Shown piece after piece: positions 8,097 through 16,432 of a DNA stretch of 64,000 nt. The notes under the pieces are model-generated. The model saw nothing but the letters and a program-made list of their open reading frames with translations, was not told the DNA's origin and did not search any database. The position numbers and the translations under genes were made by a program. The number at the start of each line of letters is the position of its first letter. Position 1 is the stretch's first letter. Source of the stretch: Paenibacillus contaminans (GTDB taxonomy: Bacteria; Bacillota; Bacilli; Paenibacillales; NBRC-103111); assembly GCF_003285015.1 (NCBI RefSeq), contig NZ_QMFB01000035.1, positions 26,776 through 90,775 of the forward strand, written 5' to 3'.

Positions 8097-8363
8097 ATGA
8101 ATCAGGGGAGGCCATCGATTACGGGGCCGTCAAACACCGCGGCAACGTGCGCAGGTATTCCGCCGGGTTTCCCGTTCGGATCTTTAGATCTTGGGAGCGA
8201 AGGTGGAATATATGAAAAACGGGCTAGAACGAAAAAGTGAAGAAACCAAAAAGGTCACAGAGCTTAATACGGAGGGCGAAACCGTTCCCGTCAAAGGCGG
8301 CTTCGTATACATGGAGGTATTGCGCACAACTTCATCTTATTGCGCGGAGCGGAAACTACCGAT

Positions 8364-8483
8364 TCATAAAATAAAACGCTTAACGGCCTCTACAACGACA
8401 GCGGCTCCGCACAATAAGGCGATACTGCCGAAGCAACATACCGTGACGATTTGACTGAACAATAAGTTTTTTTCTTCTTTCAT
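8364..8483 (-). CDS. Small membrane protein, 39 residues (putative)
   Basis: ATG-initiated frame beginning MKEEKNLLFSQ, then a continuous hydrophobic stretch rich in Val, Cys, Ile, Leu and Ala of about 20 residues, then a basic end (VEAVKRFIL). This charged-hydrophobic-basic layout is typical of single-pass small bacterial membrane proteins. The upstream GGGAGCTGGTAG is only a weak ribosome-binding site. I do not recognise a family. It lies alone between the Fur-box region and the MFS terminator. Confidence 0.4.
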   Translation of the reverse strand: MKEEKNLLFSQIVTVCCFGSIALLCGAAVVVEAVKRFIL

Positions 8484-8696
8484 CTCTACCAGCTCCCTAT
8501 ACTATGATCATATCGGAAATATTCGATAGATTTTGCTTCTTAGCAATAGTATAGACAGAAACAGGCTACCTTACACATCGATTTCTATTACAAAATGCCG
8601 CCGCGAACCTTTCAATGTTGTCACAAAGAGGCTCCGAGCGAACGGATCTGTTCCAAAGGCCATCCAACCGGTAGAGTATAACATGCTATAATAACA

Positions 8697-8748
8697 AACA
8701 GCTAAGCTCCCATCCTCCTTTCGCAGCGGTTTTGGAAGCTTAGCTGTT
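8697..8748 (-). terminator. Terminator of the MFS transporter gene
   Basis: AACAGCTAAGCT / AGCTTAGCTGTT, a 12-bp perfect stem with a long loop, about 55 bp past the MFS stop. The T-rich tail on the minus strand is weak (TGTTATTAT). Confidence 0.65.
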
Positions 8749-8803
8749 TTAGATTGGGACCGGCCTTTTCCACTCCTGCCTACTGGGGCAACCCGATGTC
8801 AGT

Positions 8804-10327
8804 TTAGCCTTCGGAGGACTTGACTAATCTGGCATTTCCGATACAAATGCATGCGGCGAGGCCGATGCCCGCAAATACAAATACGGCAAGGAATACGGTG
8901 TTCAGCGAATGACTGAATACGTTTTGCAGTCCCGACATGATCTCTTGCGGCATGGTTGACCGGAGTTCGGAGTCGAGCAATGCCTGCGGGTCCGCAAATT
9001 GCGTCAGCCATTCCGCCGGAACGGCTGTTTGCCGGGAGCCCAGCTCATCCAATCCCGCCGCCATTTGCCGCGCCAGCAAGCTGCCAAGCACGCTAACGCC
9101 AATCGTTCCTCCCATAGAGCGGAAAAATTGGGATGAGGCTGTGGCGACGCCACGGCTTTTCCAATCGACCGCGCTTTGCGCTGCCGTACCGAGCGTCGGA
9201 TAAACGGCGCCCATGCCCAATCCGGAAACGATCATGTACAACACGATTTGGAATTCAGGCGTATCTACGGTCATTCGGCTTAGCAAGAAAAAACCGACAG
9301 CCATCAGAATCAAACTTGGAACAAGAATCGTACGATAGGAATACTTGTTCATCCATTTTCCGCTGGCTGTGGAAGTAACTACCGTGGACAGCATAAGCGG
9401 CATCAAAATATAACCGGCAATCGACGGACTTACGCCGATAACGCCTTGTACGTACAGCGGAATGTACGTAATTGCTCCGAACATGCCCGCACTGATAAAA
9501 AATCCGGCGATATTGCCGAAAGCAATCGTTCGAATTTTGAACAAGCGCAGAGGAATGATCGGCTCCTTCGCCTTCGTCTCTATCCAAAGAAACAGTGCGA
9601 GAAGAACCGCTCCCGCACCGAACAATCCGGCAATTCTCGCAGCCTTCCAGCCTTCGTCAGCAGCTATGCCCTGTTCGCCGCCCAAAACCAGCGCAAGCAG
9701 AACGGATACGATCGCACCGCTCAGCGTAATCGCGCCGAACCAGTCGATGGGTCGCTTCTCATTGGCTTTGCTCTCCTTTAATGCAGTGGCAATCATGATG
9801 AATACCGGTACGCCGATCGGTATATTCAAATAGAAAATCCAGCTCCATTGCCAATACTCGACGATAACGCCTCCAAGCATCGGCCCGAGTATACTGGATA
9901 ACGCAAATACGGCGCCGAACAAACCCATAAACTTCCCGCGGCGTTCGGGAGGGAGTATATCCCCGATAATCGTAAAAGCGACCGGCATCAAGGCACCGGC
10001 ACCGAGTCCTTGTATTCCTCTGAAAACGATCAGCTCCATCATAGTTGCCGCAAAGCCGCATAGTACGGAACCGGCTAAAAATAGGAACAGACCGATCAGG
10101 TAGACCGTTCGCCTGCCGAATAAATCGGCCATTTTGCCGTATAGGGGCATCGTTGTCGTGGACGCCAACATATAAACGGTAAACACCCAGCTGTACAGCG
10201 AAAGACCATCCAACTCCCTGACGATAGTCGGCATTGCAGTTGCTATAATCGTTTGATCCAATGACGAGAGGATTAGCCCTATTAACAATCCGTATATTAC
10301 GAGCTTCGTTGACCGGTTTGTGACCAT
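8804..10327 (-). CDS. MFS drug:H+ antiporter, DHA2 (14-TM, EmrB/QacA-like)
   Basis: 507 residues with about 14 hydrophobic segments. It starts in the typical DHA2 way (SSLDQTIIATAMPTIVREL), has motif A GKMADLFGRRTVYL between TM2 and TM3, IFRGIQGLGAG-like motif B (here VFRGIQGLGAGALMPV) and antiporter motif C GPMLGGVI in TM5. FYLNIPIGVP follows, as in this family. The product should export toxic compounds or drugs using the proton gradient; the substrate cannot be predicted. Start: ATG preceded by AGGAG with about 9 bp spacing. It is monocistronic with its own terminator. An inverted repeat 140 bp upstream might be an operator, but no regulator gene sits next to it. Confidence 0.9.
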   Translation of the reverse strand: MVTNRSTKLVIYGLLIGLILSSLDQTIIATAMPTIVRELDGLSLYSWVFTVYMLASTTTMPLYGKMADLFGRRTVYLIGLFLFLAGSVLCGFAATMMELIVFRGIQGLGAGALMPVAFTIIGDILPPERRGKFMGLFGAVFALSSILGPMLGGVIVEYWQWSWIFYLNIPIGVPVFIMIATALKESKANEKRPIDWFGAITLSGAIVSVLLALVLGGEQGIAADEGWKAARIAGLFGAGAVLLALFLWIETKAKEPIIPLRLFKIRTIAFGNIAGFFISAGMFGAITYIPLYVQGVIGVSPSIAGYILMPLMLSTVVTSTASGKWMNKYSYRTILVPSLILMAVGFFLLSRMTVDTPEFQIVLYMIVSGLGMGAVYPTLGTAAQSAVDWKSRGVATASSQFFRSMGGTIGVSVLGSLLARQMAAGLDELGSRQTAVPAEWLTQFADPQALLDSELRSTMPQEIMSGLQNVFSHSLNTVFLAVFVFAGIGLAACICIGNARLVKSSEG

Positions 10328-10465
10328 TATTCACGCTCCTGCACGGTTTTCGAGTCGCCACCCCGCGGAAGCGGCATATCCAATATAAGAAAAATCCTCA
10401 AAAAAGAATAGACTTTTTCTTTACGTTAAGTTATTCTGATGATATGGTATGCCCCTAAGAATTTA

Positions 10466-10486
10466 TGTAATTAATTTCCAATTACA
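10466..10486. promoter_or_regulatory. Inverted repeat, possible operator upstream of the MFS gene
   Basis: TGTAATT, 7 bp, AATTACA. The dyad lies between the ABC-2 operon terminator and the MFS promoter region. The AT-rich half-sites resemble TetR/MarR-class operators. No binding evidence can be drawn from sequence alone. Confidence 0.3.
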
Positions 10487-10497
10487 TTAATAATAAA

Positions 10498-10543
10498 CCC
10501 CGGATTTCAAACACTTTACAGTGTGAAATCCGGGGTTTTCTTT
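10498..10543. terminator. Intrinsic terminator of the ABC-2 operon (bidirectional)
   Basis: CCCCGGATTTCA / TGAAATCCGGGG, a perfect 12-bp stem. TTTTCTTTT follows on the plus strand and a weaker T-run on the minus strand. It ends directly next to the last permease gene. Confidence 0.85.
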
Positions 10544-10549
10544 TAGCTC

Positions 10550-11335
10550 CTACGACCCCGCTCCGCGGTAACGCCGCACGCCGAAATTCCAAACGGATAG
10601 CCCGAGCGCGCAAAATGCGATGCCGACGACCGGCGTTAGCAGCGCCATCCCTCCCCAGTTCGCCCGATCGAGAAAATACGAAGCCGGGTAGAAACCGACG
10701 AAAGCGAACGGAAGGATCCACGTCAGCAGAACGGTCATCGTTTTGTTATACACGTTAACGGGGTACCTCCCGTAGTTCTGGATGTTCCAGATGAGCGGCA
10801 AAATGCCGGTCGGCGCATCGACGAAAAACGAGATCGACGTCAAGCCGATATACACGCCGCCGTAAATAAGCACGGAGCTTGCGACAAGCAGCACGAACAC
10901 GAGCGGATCGTACCAGCTCAGGTCGACGCCGAGATACGGCCAGGTGGCGCCCATAATGACAAGCCCCGCAACGGAGCCCATAAGCGATGCCGGATCCATA
11001 TTTTCGAGCATCAGCTGTACGAGATTATACGCCGGCCGGGTCAGGACGCGATCCATCTCGCCCTTGACCAAATACCGTTCCGCAAACCCCCACAGATTGA
11101 AGAAGCAGCCGAAAATACCGTACGGCACCATGAAGAACCCGTAAATGAACAACACCTGCGCCTGCGTCCAGCCGCCCAGCATATCGGTATGCAGGAAAAC
11201 GACAAGAATAAAAAACAAGTTGACCCCTTGAAACAGCAAATCGGAGATGACTTCGACCCAAAAATCGGACCGGTAGGTCATCCGGGTTTTCATATAATTT
11301 TTCAAATAATCCATAAACAATGATGCATAAAACAT
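10550..11335 (-). CDS. ABC-2 type export permease (PF06182-like), second subunit
   Basis: 261 residues, six predicted membrane segments, starting MFYASLFMDYLKNYMKTRMTYR. The block GEMDRVLTRPAYNLVQLM, shared in form with GSVAIQFIRPYNYLVVKM of the upstream neighbour, is characteristic of the paired ABC-2 permeases formerly called DUF990. With that neighbour and the ATPase upstream it should form a heterodimeric exporter in the cytoplasmic membrane. Its ATG lies 4 bp after the stop of the preceding gene. The exported substrate is not evident. Confidence 0.85.
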   Translation of the reverse strand: MFYASLFMDYLKNYMKTRMTYRSDFWVEVISDLLFQGVNLFFILVVFLHTDMLGGWTQAQVLFIYGFFMVPYGIFGCFFNLWGFAERYLVKGEMDRVLTRPAYNLVQLMLENMDPASLMGSVAGLVIMGATWPYLGVDLSWYDPLVFVLLVASSVLIYGGVYIGLTSISFFVDAPTGILPLIWNIQNYGRYPVNVYNKTMTVLLTWILPFAFVGFYPASYFLDRANWGGMALLTPVVGIAFCALGLSVWNFGVRRYRGAGS

Positions 11336-11339
11336 CCGG

Positions 11340-12134
11340 TCAACCCCCTTGCACGAACAAGCGATGTCTCGCCTGCCGCCACATCAGCACGATCGGAACG
11401 AGCAGCACGAGGAACCAAATGACCTGAATTCCTATCACGCTGCCGACGCTCACGCCGCTTACCTTGCCCGAAAACACCGCACCCGGCAAATAGGAGATCG
11501 CTTGGAAGGGCAGCACCTTCAAAATGCTCTCCGCCCATAACGGGAAAAAGCTGATCGGCACGATCAAGCCCGAAAACAGGTCGACCGCCACCCTCTTCAT
11601 CCGCATCATGCCCTCCGCATTCTCCATAAAAAACGCGCATAACCCGGTCAAAATGTTAATTTGCGAGTTGATCAAAAAGCTGAACAGCAGCATCACAAAA
11701 AACGTCAGCCAGACGTAAGGATCGGTCGGCAGCTTTACGGGAAACAGCAGCGAAGCGATAATCATCCCCGGCGTCGAAAAAAGCAGCAGCCGAAAAAGCC
11801 CTTCGCCCATGCCCTGCATCATTTTGACGACTAAATAGTTGTAGGGGCGGATAAACTGGATAGCAACGCTTCCGTCCTTGATTTCATTGGAAATCTCGCG
11901 ATCGAGATTGTTGAAATAAAATGCGCGGGCCATCCAAGTTACGGCGACGTAGGTCGTCATTTGCGCCATATCCATTCCGGCGATCGCTTCGCTGCCCGAA
12001 TAGATCGCTTTCCACAAAAAATACTGAGCGCCGATATTCGCTACATATATTAATATGCCGGTATAGTAATTGAGCCGATAAGCGAGCATCATGAGAAAAC
12101 GAATGCGGATGAGATCGATATAAGCGCCGGTCAT
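11340..12134 (-). CDS. ABC-2 type export permease (PF06182-like), first subunit
   Basis: 264 residues with about six membrane helices (RFLMMLAYRLNYYTGILIYV at the start). It has the family motif GSVAIQFIRPYNYLVVKMMQG in the first cytoplasmic loop region. It starts inside the stop codon of the ATPase gene (ATGA overlap at 12131-12134), indicating coupled translation, and is followed after 4 bp by its partner permease. Function: half of the membrane channel of an ABC exporter. Confidence 0.85.
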   Translation of the reverse strand: MTGAYIDLIRIRFLMMLAYRLNYYTGILIYVANIGAQYFLWKAIYSGSEAIAGMDMAQMTTYVAVTWMARAFYFNNLDREISNEIKDGSVAIQFIRPYNYLVVKMMQGMGEGLFRLLLFSTPGMIIASLLFPVKLPTDPYVWLTFFVMLLFSFLINSQINILTGLCAFFMENAEGMMRMKRVAVDLFSGLIVPISFFPLWAESILKVLPFQAISYLPGAVFSGKVSGVSVGSVIGIQVIWFLVLLVPIVLMWRQARHRLFVQGG

Positions 12135-13303
12135 GAAACTCCGCTCCCTTGCTTCTCGCGCTCCGCTTTGCCGTCGTCCGTTGCCTCGGGCGGCTCGCCT
12201 GCTGCAGCAGGCTGCTCTGTCAAAGCGCTCGGCGATGCGCCCTGCATAACGGCGGCAACTTCGCCTCCGGCGTTAGCCCCGGGGTTCAAAGCCGATAAAT
12301 CCGCGACGGAGCCGGACTTATAAATTTCACGGACGATGTCATCCGTATTCGTCTCGAGAATTTTCACGTCCGAGATCGGCGCGCTGGTGACGACACGACC
12401 GAGCACCTCGGAGATGCTGGCATGATCGGAAGGCACCCAAACCTTGGCCGAAGCATCGCCGGTTTGCGTCCAAGCTACGGGCAGACCGGCAGTCAGCTCG
12501 GTAAGCCGCTCGGCCGTGAACGGCTCGCTGAACTGAAGCACGACCTCCTTGCCTTTGCCCCAGCGGTTTTTGAGATCGTCGAGGCTGCCGTCATAAATGA
12601 TTTTGCCGTCGTCAAGCATAATGACGCGGGAGCAAAGTGCTTCGATATCCTGCAGGTCGTGGGTCGTCAGCAAAATCGTCGTCCCGAAGCGTTCGTTCAA
12701 AGACTTAAGAAATTCCCTGATTTCCATTTTCACGACGATATCGAGGCCGATCGTCGGCTCGTCCAGAAACAGGATGGACGGGTTATGCAGCAAGGAAGCG
12801 GCAAGCTCGCAGCGCATCCGCTGTCCGAGACTAAGCTTCCGCACCGGGCGGTTCAGCAGCTCCGCCAGCTGGAGCCGTTCGACGAGCTCGTCAAGCCGTT
12901 TGCGGTAATCCTCTGTGCCGACTCTGTATACTTTCCGCAGCAGCTGGAACGACTCGATGACGCCGATATCCCACCACAGCTGGCTTCGCTGACCGAAAAC
13001 GACGCCGATCCCGCGCACGAACGATTCCCGTTCTTTGTGCGGCACGAAGCCGTTAACGCGAAGCTCTCCGGAGGTCGGCACGAGAATGCCGGTGAGCATT
13101 TTGATCGTCGTCGATTTCCCTGCGCCGTTCTCGCCGATATAGCCGCATATTTCGCCCTGCGGAATCTGAAAGCTGATATCGTTAACCGCCGTCACTTCGC
13201 GGTATTCGCGGCGGAATAAATCTTGAAGCGCGCCTTTCAGCCCTTCGCGGTTTTTTTGAACCTTAAACTGCTTGCGCAGCTTATGAACGTCTATAGCAAG
13301 CAT
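12131..13303 (-). CDS. ABC-2 exporter ATPase with long low-complexity C-terminal tail
   Basis: 390 residues. Walker A GENGAGKSTT, Q-loop VVFGQRSQLWWD, signature LSLGQRMRCELAASLL, Walker B ILFLDEPTIGLD and switch histidine TTHDLQD are all present. VVFGQRSQLWWDI is typical of ATPases paired with PF06182 permeases. After the usual C-terminal domain (to about residue 325) there is an Ala/Glu/Pro-rich tail of about 65 residues (LNPGANAGGEVAAV onward) with no recognisable fold. Start: ATG at 13303, with AAAGGAG about 11 bp upstream; the ATG at 13324 overlaps that site. It heads the three-gene operon, and its stop overlaps the next start (ATGA). Confidence 0.88.
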   Translation of the reverse strand: MLAIDVHKLRKQFKVQKNREGLKGALQDLFRREYREVTAVNDISFQIPQGEICGYIGENGAGKSTTIKMLTGILVPTSGELRVNGFVPHKERESFVRGIGVVFGQRSQLWWDIGVIESFQLLRKVYRVGTEDYRKRLDELVERLQLAELLNRPVRKLSLGQRMRCELAASLLHNPSILFLDEPTIGLDIVVKMEIREFLKSLNERFGTTILLTTHDLQDIEALCSRVIMLDDGKIIYDGSLDDLKNRWGKGKEVVLQFSEPFTAERLTELTAGLPVAWTQTGDASAKVWVPSDHASISEVLGRVVTSAPISDVKILETNTDDIVREIYKSGSVADLSALNPGANAGGEVAAVMQGASPSALTEQPAAAGEPPEATDDGKAEREKQGSGVS

Positions 13304-13717
13304 GGTCTGTCTTTCTCCTTTCATGTCTAAGCAGCAGCACTGCGGCGGGCATTCCGTTCGTTCCTAACGAGACCCGTCCGACAAAACATGCAACTTTTCG
13401 GCAATTCTCTGCGTCTGTTTTGGTTAAGAAGCGGCTTTTTACGTTCCTCATCGTTCGACAAAAACTTGCCCGAGGTATGAATTCCCATCTATAATGGAAG
13501 CAGCGGCTACGGGAAATGTCAACGTTTGGCGAATGACGGCAGAATGAATGCACTCATTTTACGCACATTAATGAGGTGCTGCATTTCCTTATGATACATC
13601 ATGCCTTCCTTAATCGAAAGACGGGCATTAGGATGTACCCAACATCTCCCTAGAATGAATCATTCGGGAGCTCCGAGAACATCAAATTCGAGATGACGAA
13701 AGGAGAGGCGGCGCCAC
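13304..13717. other. Intergenic region between divergent operons, no gene seen
   Basis: This stretch must hold the promoters of the leftward ABC-2 operon and of the rightward LCP gene. I see no convincing open frame, repeat or terminator. Short frames here lack ribosome-binding sites and family features. Confidence 0.5.
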
Positions 13718-14818
13718 TTGCGAATATTTAAATGGACGATGCTGACACTGATGGTTATTCTGCTTGGCACGGCGGGTTATTACGGGTATTCCGTTTATTC
13801 CTTTGCCAACAGCATTCATAAGGACCCGGGCGAATCCAACATTCAATCGGTTAAACCGCAAACCGTATCGAATAAAACTCCAACTGAAACATATACGCCT
13901 CCGGTATGGGAGGGCAAATCCCGTGTAAACGTCCTTCTGCTTGGCGGCGATTCGCGCGGACTGAAGGATGGCGAGGTACCGAGATCCGATACACTCATGG
14001 TCGCTTCCATCGATCCGGTTACGAAGAAGGCTCACTTGATTTCCATCCTTCGGGACACTTATGTTAAAATTCCCGGACACGGCGAAGACCGAATCAATTC
14101 CGCTCTGGCGATAGACGGCCCTGCTCTAGCTATGCGTACGGTCGGCGATTTGCTCGGCATTCCTATTCAATATTATGTTTATACCGATTTCAAAGGATTC
14201 ATCGCACTCATTGATGCCGTAGGCGGCATCGACATCGACGTCGAGAAAAACATGAAATATTCCGACAGCGCGGACGATCATGTATATGATATCAACTTGA
14301 AAAAGGGCATGCAGCACATGGACGGTAAAACGGCGCTTCAATACGTACGTTTCCGGCATGACGCGCTTTCCGATTTCGCCAGAACGGAGCGTCAGCGCAA
14401 GTTCATGACCGCGCTCGCGGAGAAGCTGCAAACGACATCGTCGCTGCTCAAGCTTCCGCGCATTTTGCAAAGCATCGACCCTTACATCGAAACGAACTTG
14501 TCCGTTATGGACATGGTGAAGCTCGGTTCGCTCGGTTTTGAAGCCAAAGCCAGCGGGATCGAAGGAATGCAGGTGCCTCCGGCGGAGCTTCTTGAAGAGA
14601 AGCAGGTGCGCGGCGCAGAAGTGATCGGCGTCAATCCGTCGAAGCTGCAGACCTATATTCAGAAAAAATTTAAAGGCGAAGATACGACCCAGCCGCCAGG
14701 CAAAGTCAGCGCAGCCGAGAAAACCGGCGGCACGACGACAAGCACAGGCAGCAAAAGCGGCGCCTCCGCCCCCGGCTCGACGACCAAGCCGCCGAGCACG
14801 CTCAACAAAAGCGAATAG
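13718..14818 (+). CDS. LytR-CpsA-Psr (LCP) family cell-wall glycopolymer ligase
   Basis: 366 residues. It has an N-terminal membrane anchor (MLTLMVILLGTAGYYGYSVY), then the LCP catalytic domain from about residue 70: VNVLLLGGDSRG, RSDTLMVASIDP, LISILRDTYVKIPG, KINSAL-like RINSALAIDG and the arginine-rich YVRFRHDALSDFARTERQRKFM. These Asp/Arg residues bind the pyrophosphate of a polyprenyl-linked donor. LCP enzymes attach teichoic acids or other glycopolymers to peptidoglycan outside the membrane. The last 50 residues are a Thr/Ser/Pro/Gly-rich tail. Start is TTG with AAAGGAG about 12 bp upstream; no ATG fits. It is followed by its own terminator. Confidence 0.9.
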   Translation: MRIFKWTMLTLMVILLGTAGYYGYSVYSFANSIHKDPGESNIQSVKPQTVSNKTPTETYTPPVWEGKSRVNVLLLGGDSRGLKDGEVPRSDTLMVASIDPVTKKAHLISILRDTYVKIPGHGEDRINSALAIDGPALAMRTVGDLLGIPIQYYVYTDFKGFIALIDAVGGIDIDVEKNMKYSDSADDHVYDINLKKGMQHMDGKTALQYVRFRHDALSDFARTERQRKFMTALAEKLQTTSSLLKLPRILQSIDPYIETNLSVMDMVKLGSLGFEAKASGIEGMQVPPAELLEEKQVRGAEVIGVNPSKLQTYIQKKFKGEDTTQPPGKVSAAEKTGGTTTSTGSKSGASAPGSTTKPPSTLNKSE

Positions 14819-14828
14819 CTCGACGAAG

Positions 14829-14867
14829 CAAGCCTCCAGATCCGCATACGGACTGGGGGCTTTTTTG
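14829..14867 (+). terminator. Intrinsic terminator of the LCP gene
   Basis: AGCC-CCAG-CCG / CGG-CTGG-GGCT stem followed by TTTTTT. Confidence 0.85.
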
Positions 14868-14943
14868 GCTATGCAAAAAAAATTTGAATCGTCCTTGTAA
14901 CGAAATGGCTTATAGCCGCACTTATATAGCGGGAGGTGAAGAA

Positions 14944-15441
14944 ATGGAGAGCATTGAGCATCTTTACGAAGCGTATGCTCAAACCGTGTACAAATACTTG
15001 TTCAGCATAACGCAAAATGCCGAATTGTCCGAAGAGCTTACACAAGAAACGTTCTACCAGGCTATGAGAACCATTCGTCATTTTCGAGGGGAATGCAAAA
15101 TCTCCGTTTGGTTATGTCAAATCGCCAAGCGGGCTTGGTATAAAGAAATGAGCAAAAATAAAAAGCTGCAGACCCGCTCGACGGAGCAACCGGGTTTCCC
15201 GCTATATGCTCGCGAAAACATTGAAAACGACGTTTTGCAAAATGAAGAAAAGCTTGCCATGTTTCGCCTGCTGCATAGCTTGGACGAAAAAACAAAAGAA
15301 GTCATGTATCTGCGGCTCTCCGGCGAGCTGAGCTTTTCCGAAATTGGAGAAATCGTAGGCCAAAGCGAAACATGGGCTCGGGTGACCTTTTACCGCGGCA
15401 AGCAAAAAATGATAAAAGAGAGGGATCGCAATGGGAAATAA
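14944..15441 (+). CDS. ECF-type RNA polymerase sigma factor
   Basis: 165 residues. Region 2 is visible as YAQTVYKYLFSITQNAELSEELTQETFYQAM, matching the core- and -10-contacting helices of ECF sigmas. Region 4 (LSFSEIGEIVGQSETWARVTFYRGKQKM) is the -35-binding helix-turn-helix. The product should direct RNA polymerase to its own and target promoters when released from the anti-sigma encoded next. Start: ATG at 14944, 4 bp after GGGAGGTGA; an earlier ATG at 14884 has no site. It overlaps the anti-sigma gene by 11 bp. The -35 AAC motif expected for ECF autoregulation is not obvious upstream. Confidence 0.9.
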   Translation: MESIEHLYEAYAQTVYKYLFSITQNAELSEELTQETFYQAMRTIRHFRGECKISVWLCQIAKRAWYKEMSKNKKLQTRSTEQPGFPLYARENIENDVLQNEEKLAMFRLLHSLDEKTKEVMYLRLSGELSFSEIGEIVGQSETWARVTFYRGKQKMIKERDRNGK

Positions 15442-16087
15442 ATTGGACTGCAGGATCGTGCAAGATCTTTTGCCTAATTATATTGAAGGTTTGACAAGCG
15501 AAGTGACGAACAAAACGCTCGAAGAACATCTTTCTTCCTGTGCCGAGTGTAAAGCGGTATTGCACAACATGACGAACGAGATGAAAGAAATGAACAGGGC
15601 CCCGCAAAAGCAGATCAATTTCCTCAAAAAAATTAAACGCCGGCAATGGATCATCGCTGCATGCAGCGTGGTTGTTGCCGTAACGCTTTTTGCATCCGTG
15701 TTTTATTTCATTAGCCAAAGACAATTTGCCATTCCCAGCAGCGAAGTAAAAATCAGCGAAGTGTATCAAATGAAAGACGGCTCCGTTCATTACCGTATAG
15801 ATGCCAATGTGACGGGTTATTTGAGCAACGTTTTCTTGCGCAACGACGGAGATTCGGAGGTAATCCGGGTTTATGAGCACAGGAGACTGTTTTCCGATCA
15901 AGACCGGAATAAGGTTTCGATACCGGAAAGGTGGGTGCCGCTGAAAGACAAAGAAATAACGTCGATTATTTATGAGGGGAATGGAAAAAAAGATCGGGTC
16001 ATCATCTGGGAGAAGGGAATGGTTCTTCCGAAAGCCGATGCCGAGCAAGAGGCGGAATACGAACGAAGCTCCGGCAAGCAGCGCTAG
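15431..16087 (+). CDS. Membrane anti-sigma factor with zinc-binding (ZAS) domain
   Basis: 218 residues. The N-terminus has the anti-sigma zinc motif: Cys7, His33, Cys37 and Cys40 (HLSSCAEC). One membrane helix follows (about residues 72-92, WIIAACSVVVAVTLFASVFYF). The extracytoplasmic part of about 120 residues (EVKISEVYQMKDGSVHYRID) should sense an envelope signal; I do not recognise its family. Its 11-bp overlap with the sigma gene implies coupled translation, which keeps the pair stoichiometric. Confidence 0.88.
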   Translation: MGNKLDCRIVQDLLPNYIEGLTSEVTNKTLEEHLSSCAECKAVLHNMTNEMKEMNRAPQKQINFLKKIKRRQWIIAACSVVVAVTLFASVFYFISQRQFAIPSSEVKISEVYQMKDGSVHYRIDANVTGYLSNVFLRNDGDSEVIRVYEHRRLFSDQDRNKVSIPERWVPLKDKEITSIIYEGNGKKDRVIIWEKGMVLPKADAEQEAEYERSSGKQR

Positions 16088-16138
16088 TTTTTGGTTACAA
16101 TACAATCCTGTAGCCGATAGACGATTGATCGTTTCTCA

Positions 16139-16177
16139 GCTCCCCCCTATTTAGGCGGCTGATTGTTGCGGGGGAGC
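16139..16177 (+). terminator. Hairpin downstream of the anti-sigma gene
   Basis: GCTCCCCC / GGGGGAGC, eight GC-rich pairs with a 23-base loop, 52 bp past the stop. There is no clean T-run, so termination is likely but not certain. The rest of 16178-16432 is AT-rich promoter-like DNA upstream of hemL. Confidence 0.5.
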
Positions 16178-16432
16178 ACCTTCTCATGTTCATTATTGAT
16201 CATGAATTTGAAATGCATAAATAATCACTTCATTTTATATGTGGTAAAATAATGAGCAGATGCAATATGGCTATGGTGCGATTGAATCGTATGCGCGGTT
16301 TGTTCGAACGCGTTCCTTGCCGGTCGCGACTTCTGCGCATGCCGTTCTGCCAATAGCGCTTCTTTGCCGCGCGCTGTGGCGCAACCGTTTTGCCGTATCT
16401 GCCCACAAAACCTGCATAGAGGAGAAATTTCC

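Noticed and set aside
8212..8454. Plus-strand 80-residue frame starting MKNGLERKSEETKKV with AAGGTGG upstream, after the Fur box
   Set aside because: Composition changes halfway, it overlaps the more convincing minus-strand membrane ORF, and I recognise no family. It could still be real.
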